Of a DNA stretch of 64,000 nt, positions 46,660 to 57,370 are shown piece by piece. The notes beneath the pieces were generated by a model. That model ran no database searches and was not told the DNA's origin. It saw only the letters and a list, made by a program, of their open reading frames with translations. Numbering within the stretch: the stretch's first letter is position 1; each line of letters starts with the position of its first letter. Source of the stretch: Podocnemis expansa. Its lineage: Eukaryota > Chordata > Testudines > Podocnemididae. Made by a program: the position numbers and the translations under genes. The stretch covers positions 18,828,238-18,892,237 of the forward strand of contig ML681971.1 of assembly GCA_007922195.1 (NCBI GenBank), in the 5' to 3' direction.

Positions 46660-48811
46660 GTCCATCGTGGAGTGAAGTGGCAGAGGTGGTGGTGGGAGAA
46701 CAGGGGTTGTGGAGCGCTGCCCTCAGGGGGACCGTCAAAAATGCTATTTGCGGCCCTATGAATGGTCCAACCCCTGTCTGCGCCGTCCCAACTGGGAGGC
46801 GCCCAGCTTACCCCTTTTACCTGATCAGCCTTTATCTTTGTCCAGGTCCCTGAGGTGGCACTGGGGAAACTGGAGAGATCTCAGAAACTGGGTCTGCAGT
46901 TGCAGCTGTTGTTTCAGTTGCTGTAACTGCTGTCATAGCTAGTGCGAGCTCGAGGAGTCCCTAACAGGTTGAGGGGTGTAGACCCTGTGGGACCTCAGTG
47001 TAGCCCTCGAGTCCTTCATACCATGCAGCTTCATGTCTGTGGAAAGTGCAAAGAGGTTGGGAACCTCGAAGGGAAGGTTCTGGATAATCTGTTGCATCTG
47101 CGTGGAGAGACTAGAGTGCTGGAGCCAGGCCAAACGGCGCATCACCATTGCTGATGTCATTATACGTTCTGCTGTGTCCACTGCATCCCAAATTGCCACG
47201 AGCTCATTCCTGGACACTCTCTCTCCTTCATCCAGCATTGCCTCGAAGTCTCTAAAGCGATCCTCGGAGATGGCTGACCAGAGATTTCATAGAGCTTCCC
47301 ACAGGTTGAAGATGTAGCACATCATCAAGGCTGAATGATTTGAGATGCGCAGCTGGAGGGCAGCTGAGGAGTGAACTTTCCTGCCCAACAGGTCAAACCT
47401 TCTCACCTCTCTGTTTTTGGGTGTGGTGCTAGGTTGACCTTGTCTCTCCCTTTGGTTAACTGTGTCAACCATCAGGGATCCTGGGGCCGAGTGATGAAAC
47501 AGGAAGGGGAGTCCTTCCAGGGAGACAGAATATTTCTTGTCCACTACTTTGGACACTGGCAGGATCGAGGAAGGCATCTGCTAACGTTCCTGGATGATGC
47601 AGAACACCCTGGCATGCAAGGGGATTGTGACCTTAGCCAGCAGGGCTCTATGGCATGCGTCAAATAGAGACTCATCCTCCACTTGGATCACCCCTAGCTT
47701 GAGCTTCAGGTTCACCGCCATGTGGTGGAGAAGGTCCTGCTTGATGCGAGGATCCCCTTGATTAGGCCCTGATCAGGCGACAAAGATGATGGGGCGCTTG
47801 ATCTGCTTCGTTGGGTAGAATCAGGGTCTGGCTCATCATTGGAGAAATCTGAAGACTCCGGTGCTGGCAAGTGGGCGTACTGGGAAGTGGTATCGTCTGC
47901 TGTCGCATTCAGCCAGTCGAGGGTCCATTCATTCTGTGGAGACCTCGATGGTGGCATAGGTGTCATGAGGGGAGCAGGTGCCTCCCTTGATGGGTGCCTT
48001 CCCCTTGAGCCCCATGACACGGAACTTTTCCGGGCCCACTTTCTTGGGCGCTCCTCCTGGGGGGGAAGAAAGGGGTCTTTTGAGGACAATCTGGATGACC
48101 TCCACCTCGACAGCCGGCAGTCCGGTACCGAGAGTTCCTCGGAGGAGCGATGAGGCGGAGCCATAGAACTTGGGCCCAGTGCTGGGTCGGAGAGGGGTGA
48201 AGAGGCCTGTGGCGGTATCGGTGCAGGTGTTGACGGTGCCAAGTCCGACGGTACTGGAAGTGGAGGCACCGGAAACGGCGTTATAGGCGATGGTGCCGGG
48301 TCCAGTGTTACTGGGCTTGTGGGTGGTGCCAGACTTGTGGGCTGTGCCATATCCAGTGGTGTTGAGGGAGGCGGTGCCGCTGTGGCCAGTTTCTTCTTGT
48401 TCTGCACTGAAGCTGGGTTTAAATGCCCTTGGCGAGCCAGTGCCTGAGACGGAGCCCTACCTGGGGCGGCTGGAAGGCTACTGGGAGCCAAGTGACGTTG
48501 GTGTCAAGGAGGTACTGTAGAGGGCCGAGATTTTGAGCCCAATACCAGAGATCGGAGGAGATCTTGAGCCTGGGCTGATCAAGGATCTGGCAGAGCGCTG
48601 GTGGCTCGGCTGTTTTCAAGCAGAGCAGCTCTGGTCCCTGAAATTAGGTGGAGGCGACGCTCCCTTCCCAGCCGAATCCTCCGCTTGAAGGATCAGCAAA
48701 TGGGGCAGTCTGCTGTAAGGTGGGACTCACCCAAACAAGTGAGGCATTTCTCATGTGGGTCGTCCATCGGGAAAGCCTTGCAGCATCCTTAGCATGGCTT
48801 GAAACCTGGCA
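46660..48811 (-). pseudogene. DIRS 1 gag-like protein, heavily frameshifted
   Basis: Starts at an ATG at 48811 (MPGFKPC), then a TAA. The cysteine/histidine motif reads CKAFPMDDPHEKCLTCLGES and HLTADCPIC, followed by a TGA. That CLGE-H motif is typical of gag proteins of vertebrate DIRS elements. Further fragments: a proline/serine-rich middle (48491-47712), RFDLLGRKVHSSAALQLRIS (about 47380-47320) and NELVAIWDAVDTAERIMTSA (about 47210-47150). The last two have close counterparts in the gag of DIRS 2 (LELLGRKVYSSSAFQLQVAN; MADMAACTMASAITIRRAAW), which supports the assignment. At least four frame changes or stops. Confidence 0.78.
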
Positions 48812-48891
48812 TTTCAAATTTCGCGTGAAAAGACAGGCCCTTGCGTTTCGCACGATAACGCTGATCCAAACGGATGCTGATGGCGGAAGAA

Positions 48892-49008
48892 GGAACTGGG
48901 AGGATCAGGGTCATGGTCACCTATATAGCTGTGGTTGCGGCATGGAAGGGGCATTGGCCGTGCGCTCTGACCTGACAGGCTAACGCTAAAGACTTTCTGA
49001 GCTACCAT
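48892..49008. repeat. Right inverted terminal repeat of DIRS 1
   Basis: Reverse complement of 43501-43614; includes ctatatagct, ggccgtgcgctctgacctgacagg and gctaacgctaaagactttctgagctacc. The TATATA-like motif may belong to a promoter, since DIRS transcripts start in the terminal repeat. Confidence 0.85.
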
Positions 49009-49774
49009 GCACCAGGGTCCTGAGTGGAGTATAGGGGGTTGGAGGGTGCCCTAGCTGGCTTCCTCCCACTTCCCCTTGCTGGGAGCAGGGGGGGACAGGA
49101 GCCTCAGCCCCCTTCACCCCCCTACCCTCAGCAAGGGGCAGGGGGGGAAGCCTGCTGGGGCTGCCCCCAAGCCTGGAGCACCCTGCCTCTGGGCTTCCTC
49201 TGCCCCCCCCACGGCCCCTGCCTGTCACAGGGGTGCTTTCTCCACCCCCCCGTGGCTGCTGCTCGGTGCGAGGGGGGCTTCCCTGGCGCAGTGCTGGGGA
49301 AGCCCCCTGCGCCCGGCAGCAGTTGTGAGGGGGCTGAGGAAGCCCCTCGCGCCAAGCAGCAGCCAGGGGGGTCAGGGGAAGGCCCCCTGCCCGAGGCTGG
49401 ACCTGCGGGGGGGCAGGGGGAGCCCACCTGCCCCAGGAAGATGCGGCGAGGGGGCAAGGGAAGCCCCTCTACCCCCTGCAGAGGCGGGCGGTAGGGGGAG
49501 CCCCCTTCGCCCCTGGCTGGAGCCGCAGGGGGCAGGGGAATCCCAGGGGCGGGGCTTCCCTGGCACAGCACTGGGCTTCCCTCCCCTTCCCCTCTCCTAT
49601 TTCAAAATAACATGTCACACTGGACATGCTATTTTGATTCCCTCCTTTTCCCTTATTTCGAAAACACTTTTTTGTTATTTCGAAATAAGGTGTTTCAAAA
49701 TAAGGCTTTATTTTGAAACAGCTTGTTTTGAAACAGCTTGTTTCAAAACAAGCACTTTGTGTGTGAACATAGCC
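49009..49774. mobile_element. GC-rich Harbinger remnant, left end missing
   Basis: The right end is typical: ttatttcgaaaacac, tttcaaaacaagcac, then gtgtgaacatagcc (to 49774). Leftwards it passes into GC-rich, CpG-bearing DNA to the DIRS junction at about 49009 with no left terminal repeat. A similar GC-rich core lies in the next Harbinger element (50340-50420), so the GC-rich part belongs to the element. Long open frames here are a by-product of GC content. Confidence 0.65.
49298..49557. repeat. Minisatellite, about six 40-bp units
   Basis: Units begin ggaagcccc or gggagcccc at about 49298, 49338, 49377, 49418, 49459, 49497 and 49537 (last one partial). Each has gccccct...cccgg/ccagg...ctgg near the front and gggggcagg at the end. 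Units are diverged, so it is old or loosely maintained. Confidence 0.75.
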
Positions 49775-49807
49775 TATGAGATTTCCATTTCAGGTTTGTG
49801 CACTCAA

Positions 49808-50605
49808 GGGCTGTGTTCACACAGCACTTTTGTTTTGAAACCACCTCGTTGTTTCGAAACAAAAAAAACCATGTTCACACAACGCACAGTTGTTCTGAAA
49901 CAACTTAAACCTAGTTTCTGGGTGAAACAAGGTTGTTTCNNNNNNNNNNNNNNNNNNNNNNNNNNNNNNNNNNNNNNNNNNNNNNNNNNNNNNNNNNNNN
50001 NNNNNNNNNNNNNNNNNNNNNNNNNNNNNNNNNNNNNNNNNNNNNNNNNNNNNNNNNNNNNNNNNNNNNNNNNNNNNNNNNNNNNNNNNNNNNNNNNNNN
50101 NNNNNNNNNNNNNNNNNNNNNNNNNNNNNNNNNNNNNNNNNNNNNNNNNNNNNNNNNNNNNNNNNNNNNNNNNNNNNNNNNNNNNNNNNNNNNNNNNNNN
50201 NNNNNNNNNNNNNNNNNNNNNNNNNNNNNNNNNNNNNNNNNNNNNNNNNNNNNNNNNNNNNNNNNNNNNNNNNNNNNNNNNNNNNNNNNNNNNNNNNNNN
50301 NNNNNNNNNNNNNNNNNNNNNNNNNNNNNNNNNNNNNNNCCCCCGCCAGTGTCTGCAGCCCCCTTTCTGGGGCTGCAGGTTGAGCCAGCAGCGGCTCACC
50401 CCCAGGTGGCTGCAGCCCCCTGCAGCACCTAACAAAATAGCATGTTCACACAGTGAACTTGCTATTTCGTTTCCCGCTTTTTAGCCTATTTCAAAATGAC
50501 TTTTTGCTAATTCTAATTAAGTCATTTCGAAATAAGGCGTTATTTCGAAAGAAGTTGTTTCGACACAACTTGTTTCGAAATAACCATCTGTGTATGAATA
50601 CAGCC
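49808..50605. mobile_element. Harbinger element containing an assembly gap
   Basis: Left end gggctgtgttcacacagc, right end ctgtgtatgaatacagcc. TTGTTTCGAAAC-type motifs lie near both ends. The middle is unknown (400 N), followed by GC-rich sequence ctgcagccccctttctggggctgcag, itself a short palindrome. The flanks do not give a clear triplet. Confidence 0.75.
49940..50339. other. Assembly gap, 400 N
   Basis: A second run of exactly 400 N, inside a GC-rich Harbinger element. Open frames that cross it are artefacts. Confidence 1.
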
Positions 50606-50920
50606 GCGAGTTTCAGATAAGCACATGGTAGTGACTTTTGGATGTTATCAGAAGCCTTTCGAATTCTCTTATCATTGAAGGGAATGTGAACACACTAAAC
50701 AAGATCAAGCCTCCAATCCACCAAAGCATTTAAGTATGTTTATATCTTTAAGCAAAAGAATAGTATGTTTTATCCCACCTGTTTCATCCAACCTTTGTTA
50801 AAATGAAGAAGAGAGCAGGGTGTTTATATGGGGAAGAAAAACCTTGAGGCCAGATCTGTGGGCTTCAGAGTTTTGGGATAATTCAGATAAATATTCATAC
50901 TTGTTGGTGACTACCTAAAC

Positions 50921-51095
50921 CAGTGGTTCTAGTCACTGTTGGGACACATTACTATGTTGCCACAAAGTGGTAAGTGTGGTGTGGCGAGCAGGGGAAGTGG
51001 CTGGATTCTGCTTGGAGGGGATGGGCTGGTGTTTCCTATAGGGTCGCGGCACCCTGCAAAGTTTGTCACAACCCGTAAAAGGTTGAGAACCACTG
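50921..51095. mobile_element. 175-bp non-autonomous hAT element
   Basis: Starts cagtggttctagtcac and ends ggttgagaaccactg. Flanks acctaaac (50913-50920) and acacaaac (51096-51103) match at six of eight. The interior is a close relative of 31032-31208 (both have actatgt..gccaca/caccaca, gtggtaag/tggtaagg and ctggtgtttcc/ctggtgtgtcc). Confidence 0.85.
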
Positions 51096-51103
51096 ACACA
51101 AAC

Positions 51104-51900
51104 TATGGGCCTGGTCCTCTGCTGTGTAGATGTTTATTAATTGCCAAAATGAGTGTAAAATGGATATAAAATTCTGCTTCTCTGATCTGGTAGCTTTGGA
51201 AGATCATGCCCTCTAATGCTGATCCTTTAAACATATACATATAAATCCTTGGGTAGGCAAGGTTCAGGTTATTCTTACCTTAATGTAGCTAACTGATAAC
51301 ACCCTATACTCTCACCTGAGGTGGGCTTTGAGTAGCTATATCAAGCTAGCAACACAGTGCTTTGTCACCATTTAGGCTTTATACTAAAGGTTCATCTTCA
51401 TTGACAGCAGCAAGTTTGCTGCCATCAGATCGATTTATCTGGATCAATTGAGTGGTTGGTAAAAACAAGCTCAATTGATCTGGAAATCAATCTAATAAAA
51501 ATACCCCCTCAGGGGGCATAGAGCTGCATCAATATTTCCTGTCAGCGCAGTGCAGTGAAAACGGAACGTAGAAGTGAAGTTATGAAGTCGACAAGAGTTA
51601 CACAAACTACTCTGCATAGCTTGTGTAACTCTTAGCAAAATTCAGTGGCAGTTGCTGGCAGTGTAAGTCAGTCCTAACATATATCTTGAATTCACTATAC
51701 TGCTGTAAAAACACCCCTTATTTTGCAGTGAATAAATAGCCTTTGCACCTACAAGATAGGTTGAAAAGTAAGCAGTATTTTCTGTTTTAAGCTTGATCCA
51801 ACAAACCCCTTAAGCACATGCATGTTTTCATGCATTTCACCAGTCTCTTTGAAATCAATGGGACAGCTTGTGCAGTGAAATGTCCTACTCAGTATGAGTA
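51104..51900. other. Intervening DNA with no recognised gene
   Basis: A block at 51395-51700 begins cttcattgacagcagcaagtttgctgcc, includes gatcaattgag/ctcaattgatc and may be a decayed foldback MITE. I could not define its ends. Confidence 0.4.
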
Positions 51901-51909
51901 AGTGTAGTG

Positions 51910-52698
51910 GAGGGGTCAGCGATGCAATAGAGCAGAAAAGACATCTGCCCCCCCCGCCACACACACAACTGCATGAGCCTGAACTGGCCCAGCAGCTGCG
52001 CTGTGGCCCCCTAGCGCTGGCGGCGGTGTGTGGGTGGTGCACACTGCCTCCATCACCAGGGCAGAGCAGTGCTTTCCCGTCTACCTGCAGCTGGCCGTCC
52101 CTCCCAAGAGTGGCTGGCAGAGACCTGCAGCTTGCAGAGGTGGGGCCCTGGAATGGCCCACTCCATGGTGTTCAGGCTGCTTCAGCCTGGCCACCCTGGG
52201 GCTCACCAGCTCCGATCCAGGGCCTGAGGGTGAGGCGGCCTCTGTTTAGGCCTGGAGTGGCTGGGTCAAAGTGGCCTGAACTCCACAGAGTGGGCCATTC
52301 CAGGGTTCTGCCTCTGCAAGGTGCAGCACTCTGTCAGCCGCTTTTGGGAGGGATGGCTGGTTCGGGGTAGGCAGGGTAGCGCTGCTCCACCCTGCAAAAG
52401 GAGAAAGGGACGGAGGGCGTGTGCGCCGCCCGCACATCCCCTGCCTGCACTAGGGGCCGCAGCATAGCCGGTGGACTGCTTCTGGCTCACGTGGTTCTGA
52501 TGAGAGGGTGGGGGTGACTCCAGCACCCTGAAAGTGGGGGCCTGCTTCAGCCAGGAGCCCCCTTATTTGTCCCCAATGCTGGGGCTGGCCAGGAGTCCCC
52601 AGAGCACACCTGGGTCCCTGGAGGAGATTGCCAGGGAGCCAGAAGGGGACGCTCAGGGAGCCACAAGTGGCTCACTGTGCCTGCGTTGCTGATCCCTG
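51910..52698. mobile_element. 789-bp hAT element with a large internal foldback
   Basis: Starts gaggggtcagcgatgca and ends tgcgttgctgatccctg, inverted copies. The flanks gtgtagtg (51902-51909) and gtataata (52699-52706) match at five of eight, both with TA at the centre. The GC-rich interior contains an inverted repeat of about 100 bp: 52091-52192 against 52256-52358 (for example ctggaatggcccactc and gagtgggccattccag). Confidence 0.75.
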
Positions 52699-52706
52699 GT
52701 ATAATA

Positions 52707-53855
52707 GAATCTGGCTCTTTGCTATTTTCTGATGTGCTGTTTCCAGCTCTTAAAACACCCTGAGTGAATTGAACCAGCATGAAAGAAGAGATGTGCAGGG
52801 AAAACCTAAGCTAAACCACTCTGCATCTGAAAAGGACTAATAAAAGACATCTTTATTGCTCACCATTGACACTGTGAGCGTGCATTGTAATGTACAGTGC
52901 ATGCAGAAGAAGGCCACATTTAAATAGAATCTGTCAGCTTTTTGTGAAACAATAGAAAAGTTCATCCAGTGGCGTGGCTTTAGAGTTGAAAACAGTGAGT
53001 GGAAAGAAAATGGATATTTACCAATAGGTCCTGGCATCTTGGAAATCCTAGTATATAAAATATTCATGGGTGTATTATTACGTTCAGCAGCTCATCTCTA
53101 TTGGAATGAACTCTGTTACTCTTCATGATATCTGGACACAGTTCACATTGAAGATTAAAATGAAACCATTGGTATCATAAAGACATCTGCTTACATCAGG
53201 AATGCAAACCTTTCATACTGCACTCTAGCCCAGGCAGCACAGGGACCAGGGAGTGCTCTTTAATATAGAAAGCAGGGCATGTGCATACATTATATGTGGT
53301 GTGGTGTCTGGTTAGCTGAAAGAAAACTGCATGTGGTACAAAGTAGCATGTGTGAAGATTTTCAGCTCAAATCATTATAATATGAAATTATTGTAATATG
53401 AAATCCAGAGTGGGATACGATGTTGTGCTGCATCCTCAGATAATATAAACTAGATCAACTTTGTACCACATGCTGCTGACAATCTGGCACAACATATTTC
53501 TTAGGGTCTGATTTTTTTGGACGTACTTAACACCCATAAATCCCTTTGGAATCATCGTGAGATGCAAGCAATCAGCACCTGTAAAACTCAGGCTCTTTAT
53601 CTTGAAATATAAAAGCTGACGTTTTCATAGGCAACCTTAGGGATTTGAGTGTCTAGTTCCTGCTGAATTTCAGCCTTAGGAACACTTCAAAATTTCAGCT
53701 GAAGAATGCCATGTAGGCTGAGATACTCTCTGTAATATGTGCACGTGTGATAAGGCCAAGGGGTGCCACAGAGGTTAGTTAGCCCATTCTGTAGCACCTT
53801 GAGGGAAGTCTGGTGATAAAGCATTAGACACAGCTTGAAAGAATGAGATTGGTGG
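52707..53855. other. Intervening DNA with no recognised feature
   Basis: AT-rich sequence with nothing supportable between the hAT element and DIRS 2. Confidence 0.45.
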
Positions 53856-53861
53856 GTTACT

Positions 53862-54190
53862 TACCAGTAACCGTTCTTCTTCGAGATGAGCTGCTCAGAT
53901 CCATTCAGTAATAGGTGTCTCTGTGCCGGAGTGCCAGATTGCTCAGAAAAACTTTTGTCCTAGCCTGTCAGGAGAGGACAGGCGGCCACCGCCCCCCATG
54001 CCACCCAGTGGCTACATATATGGCCGCCTCCCAACCCCTCCCCAGTTCCTAGGAGTTGCCAATTCCAGATGCGGGGACGGAGGTGAGAGACCTGAATGGA
54101 TCCAAGCAGCCCATCTCGAAGAAGGATGGTTACTGGTAAGTAACCCCCCATTCTTCTTCGAGCGCTGCTCAGATGCATTCAGTAATCGGT
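53862..54190. repeat. Left terminal region of DIRS 2 with hairpin
   Basis: ttacttaccagtaaccgttc...tcgagatgagctgctcagat is repeated inverted at about 54093-54143 (tccaagcagcccatctcgaa...ggttactggtaagtaa). A third related block, cattcttcttcgagcgctgctcag (54150-54173), matches the outer right end at about 59350-59380. This is the DIRS layout of terminal repeat plus internal complementary region. Confidence 0.8.
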
Positions 54191-57100
54191 GACTACTAGC
54201 CGCGCTGATGGACGGCGGGTGGAGTTGGCTTTTCCGTCTTCAGCACAGCAAAAACTCCAGAAGGGTATAGGCCCAGCGAGCAATGTCCTTACAGGGACTA
54301 AGAGACCAGCTAGGGCTCTTGACCTGGCAATGGAGTCTTCAATGTAGGTCCAACCCTGAGCAGGGGGTAGGTCCAATCCACTCAAGGCTATTAGCATACG
54401 TGGACCGGATGGACTAAGTCACCTTACACCAGAAAATGTATCAGCACAATATGACTAATGTGGAGGAAGTCATGTTCAATTGCTGTACCTGAGGGTATAG
54501 CTTGAGGTATGAAGGCCAGAAGGTTAATCTTCTGGCCACAGAACACTTCAGAGTAAACCTTATGAAAAAATCCGGAAGCCTTAGGGGTACTGGCTGGTCA
54601 TGACAGCCACTGCCTATGCAGAGAGCAATAAAGGGGGATAAAACATCATCCCCCCAACCAGCCACGTAATGATCCATAAGTCACATGCCCAAAGGGGTGT
54701 GTGAATTTGGTATACCATTCAACCCACAAGGGAAAAAGGGGCTAGCGGAATTAAGCAAGAAGATTCTAAAGGAAGAAACTTTGAGCTGATTAAGGGGAAA
54801 GGGAAAATGGCAGAGGTGGTGCGAATGGCACCACATAGCATATTAGCCCTGTAGTCCCCAGGCCGGCCAGGGGGGATGCGACACCAGACCTCCAGCGGTG
54901 TTACAGTGCCCTGAGCCGGGAGACCTCTTACATTTTTGGAAGAAATATTCCAGACCCACGAGGCTCTTGCAAGCCAGCAAGGTGAGCTTTAGGGAGTACT
55001 GTTGGCCTTCATTATCTTATGAAGACTCAAGGAGGTGAATCTTTCTGTTGTCCCATCATGTTCCCCCTAGGATTCCACTACTGGGAAGAATACATGGAGA
55101 ACGGAGGGATCAAGTAAAGCAGAATTTGCGATGCCTCCAACTAGATGCCCAGTTGTGATGATCCGGAGGCCTATGGGATTAGAATTTACATCACCCTGTG
55201 TGCCTGAGGGCACCGGCAGGTGTGATACTGGCCCCTAGCTACGATGCACCTAAGTGTGAGTCAGGGATGAAAGCTTGTAAGAGAGAAACTAACCCTTCTG
55301 AGTGATAAGTTTAACCGAGGAGGCAGTGGTCTTCTCCAAAGACCATCTGGTGGGGATATGATGCTCCCAAGGTACAGTCAGTGATTCTGCAGGTGTCCTT
55401 GGATATTTGGAGAATCCAACAAGAGAAACCTATGTTGTTATCCGGTTTTACCCAGGATAGAATTCCACCATGGGAAAACAACTATTTCCCGATTTTCTGT
55501 GCAAGTCGGATATCAGCATTTGGTTGATTAAGCTTCATCGAGTAAACAGACAGAGACAGCCTTAGCAGTCTCCTATGGCGGGAGTGTCATGCAAATGCTA
55601 CCAAACGGTTTCTGGACCTGGGGGTCCTACAAGGGAAAAACGAATCTTACCCACCAGGCGCCCGGGTGACAGTGTCCTGGGCTAGGCCTGGATGACCATG
55701 GATTTCTGGTTGTCCCAGGGAATGGACCAATTAGGGTATAGCCCAGTTGGGTGACAACTATGCATGGAGCCCAACGGTGCACAGCAAGTCTGTCAGCGAG
55801 CTATCACCGGGGATTGGCTAAGGGATAATTGGGAGGCATAAGGCGAGTTTCCCCCCCACTTCTGTCTGAAAGAGTGGGGTAGAAGGGTAGTATTGCCTCT
55901 TCTCCCATGAATCCCACTGACCTGGTTGATTCTAGGTCGAGTATACAGAGCTGCCGCTTCAGGAGTGGGAAGAGGGAAGGAACCCCTGCTTTGCGATGGG
56001 GGGGGTATTCCATTCAGGGAACCCAAGCCCTCAGTGACCCTGAGAACAGACATTTGGACTCAGGTTGGGGAGGCGTGGAGAGGTACCACCAACTTCCTGG
56101 GACAGCGGAGCCTAATAGAGACTCCCGATCAAAGATATTCTGGGAAGATATAAATCAGTCCCAAAGAAGCAGGATGAATTCTAGTCCATTACAGGTTGTT
56201 TTCTCCACAGGGAGGGAATGGGGAAAAATTGAGGAGCAAGGTAGAGATTCATGAACACAACTCTACCTTAGTATCCCCCTCCAGGGCACAGAACAGTGGG
56301 CAGTAAATGTTACCGAGTGTTGTACTCCCGTCTAACAGGTGGGGTAATTAAATAAGATTTATAGTCCTGGAGAGGTCGCTAAGGACCTACTGGGACCAAC
56401 TTAGGCACGCGCATCTACTGGTTTTGTAGGGATGGGAAGGTGCCTGGAGGGTCCCTCCCAAGTTCGGGGTGCAGAGCAGTCCTACCCATTGTGGGGCAGG
56501 TGGTGGGCTGACGACTGATTTCCCAGTCATCCGGTTGGGCACACGCGTCTCCGCATACCGGAGGTGTCTGTAGCTTTGACTAGAGCTACTGGGTGATTGC
56601 TCTTCGGCTTAGTGAAGGTCTCTCTAATGCCTTTAAGAGCGGGAGGGATCGCTGGCCGAAGCAATACCTGGGGGTGTGGGGGGGGGGCTTTTTTTTCCCT
56701 TTCTCGTATTCTTTACCTATTTCCTTTCTCCAATGACAGCCCTAAAGGCAGCAATGAATTAAAGACTGTCTGCAGGAATGAAGCCGCATTCTTGGGTTGG
56801 GCCATTAGTAATTGAGTCGGGCTTGGGTTACAGGGTCAGTACCCTCCTTAAAATCAGAGGAGCAAGGTTAAGGACTAGCTCCCCCCATCCATGCTATAGA
56901 AGTGTGTGTGTGTGGGGGGGTACGACGGCCCTAAGAAATCCCCCCTTTCTCTAGTTAGAGGAAGGAAAGGGAACAAGTGTTGCTTACCTTCTCTGGACGT
57001 GGGCCGGAGCCATGGGAATAACCCAGTCTGTTGGGAGCCCATGGTAAGGCAGTCACAGATTACTTAAAATAGGCCCCCCTTCCCTGTGGAGAAAGGGCAG

Positions 57101-57200
57101 GAGGAAGGGCTTTCTGAGCGGGCCCCAAAATGCTAACTGAAAGGGTGATAGGGAGGAACTAAGTCCCTACCCAAGGATCTTTGGGGAAGGGCATGGGCGG
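54191..57200. other. Interior of DIRS 2 without identifiable minus-strand genes
   Basis: Three kilobases where RT, RNase H and recombinase should lie. I find no YLDD-type box or recombinase motif on either strand, only the plus-strand RNase H-like piece at 55907-56080. Open frames are short. Either the coding sequence has decayed beyond reading by eye, or the interior was replaced or rearranged. Confidence 0.5.
55926..56080 (+). pseudogene. RNase H-like fragment of a DIRS element, on the opposite strand
   Basis: The plus strand reads GGGIPFREPKPSVTLRTD and, after a frame change, DSGWGG. DIRS 1 reads MGGIPFRESKPSVTLITDAS and DSEWGV on its minus strand, so this is the start of RNase H including the first catalytic Asp. 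At the DNA level, tattccattcagggaaccca and agccctcagtgaccctgaga are almost the same as DIRS 1. It is inverted relative to the gag gene of its own element. Confidence 0.75.
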
Positions 57201-57370
57201 GGTGGGTCTTGAGCCCGTAGGCCTTATGTGGCCAGGGGGCATGGGAGCGGCCCCAATGGGAGGAGACCGAGGTATTTTACCTATCCCCTAGGGTCATGTG
57301 CAGTACCCACTACCACTAGAGTCTCAGGCGGAAACAAGGCATCACCGCCGAAAGGCAGGTTGAGTGCCAC

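Larger units (their letters stand above)
43416..49008 (-). mobile_element. DIRS-like retrotransposon 1, right end truncated
   Basis: DIRS elements encode gag, reverse transcriptase/RNase H and a tyrosine recombinase and have inverted, not direct, terminal repeats. Coding here is on the minus strand: gag at right, RT/RNase H in the middle, recombinase at left. The left inverted repeat (about 43501-43614) matches the right one (about 48892-49006) over about 110 bp. Beyond 49008 the match stops, so the outermost part of the right end is lost, and the element abuts GC-rich Harbinger sequence. All genes carry stops and frameshifts. Confidence 0.88.

Noticed and set aside
49076..50383. Plus-strand open frame of 435 codons
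   Set aside because: It spans a 400-N gap and a GC-rich minisatellite. It has no motif and cannot be a single supported gene.
54441..54677. Minus-strand frame of 78 codons at the expected position of the DIRS 2 recombinase
   Set aside because: No recombinase box (Arg, H-x-x-R, Tyr) can be recognised in it.
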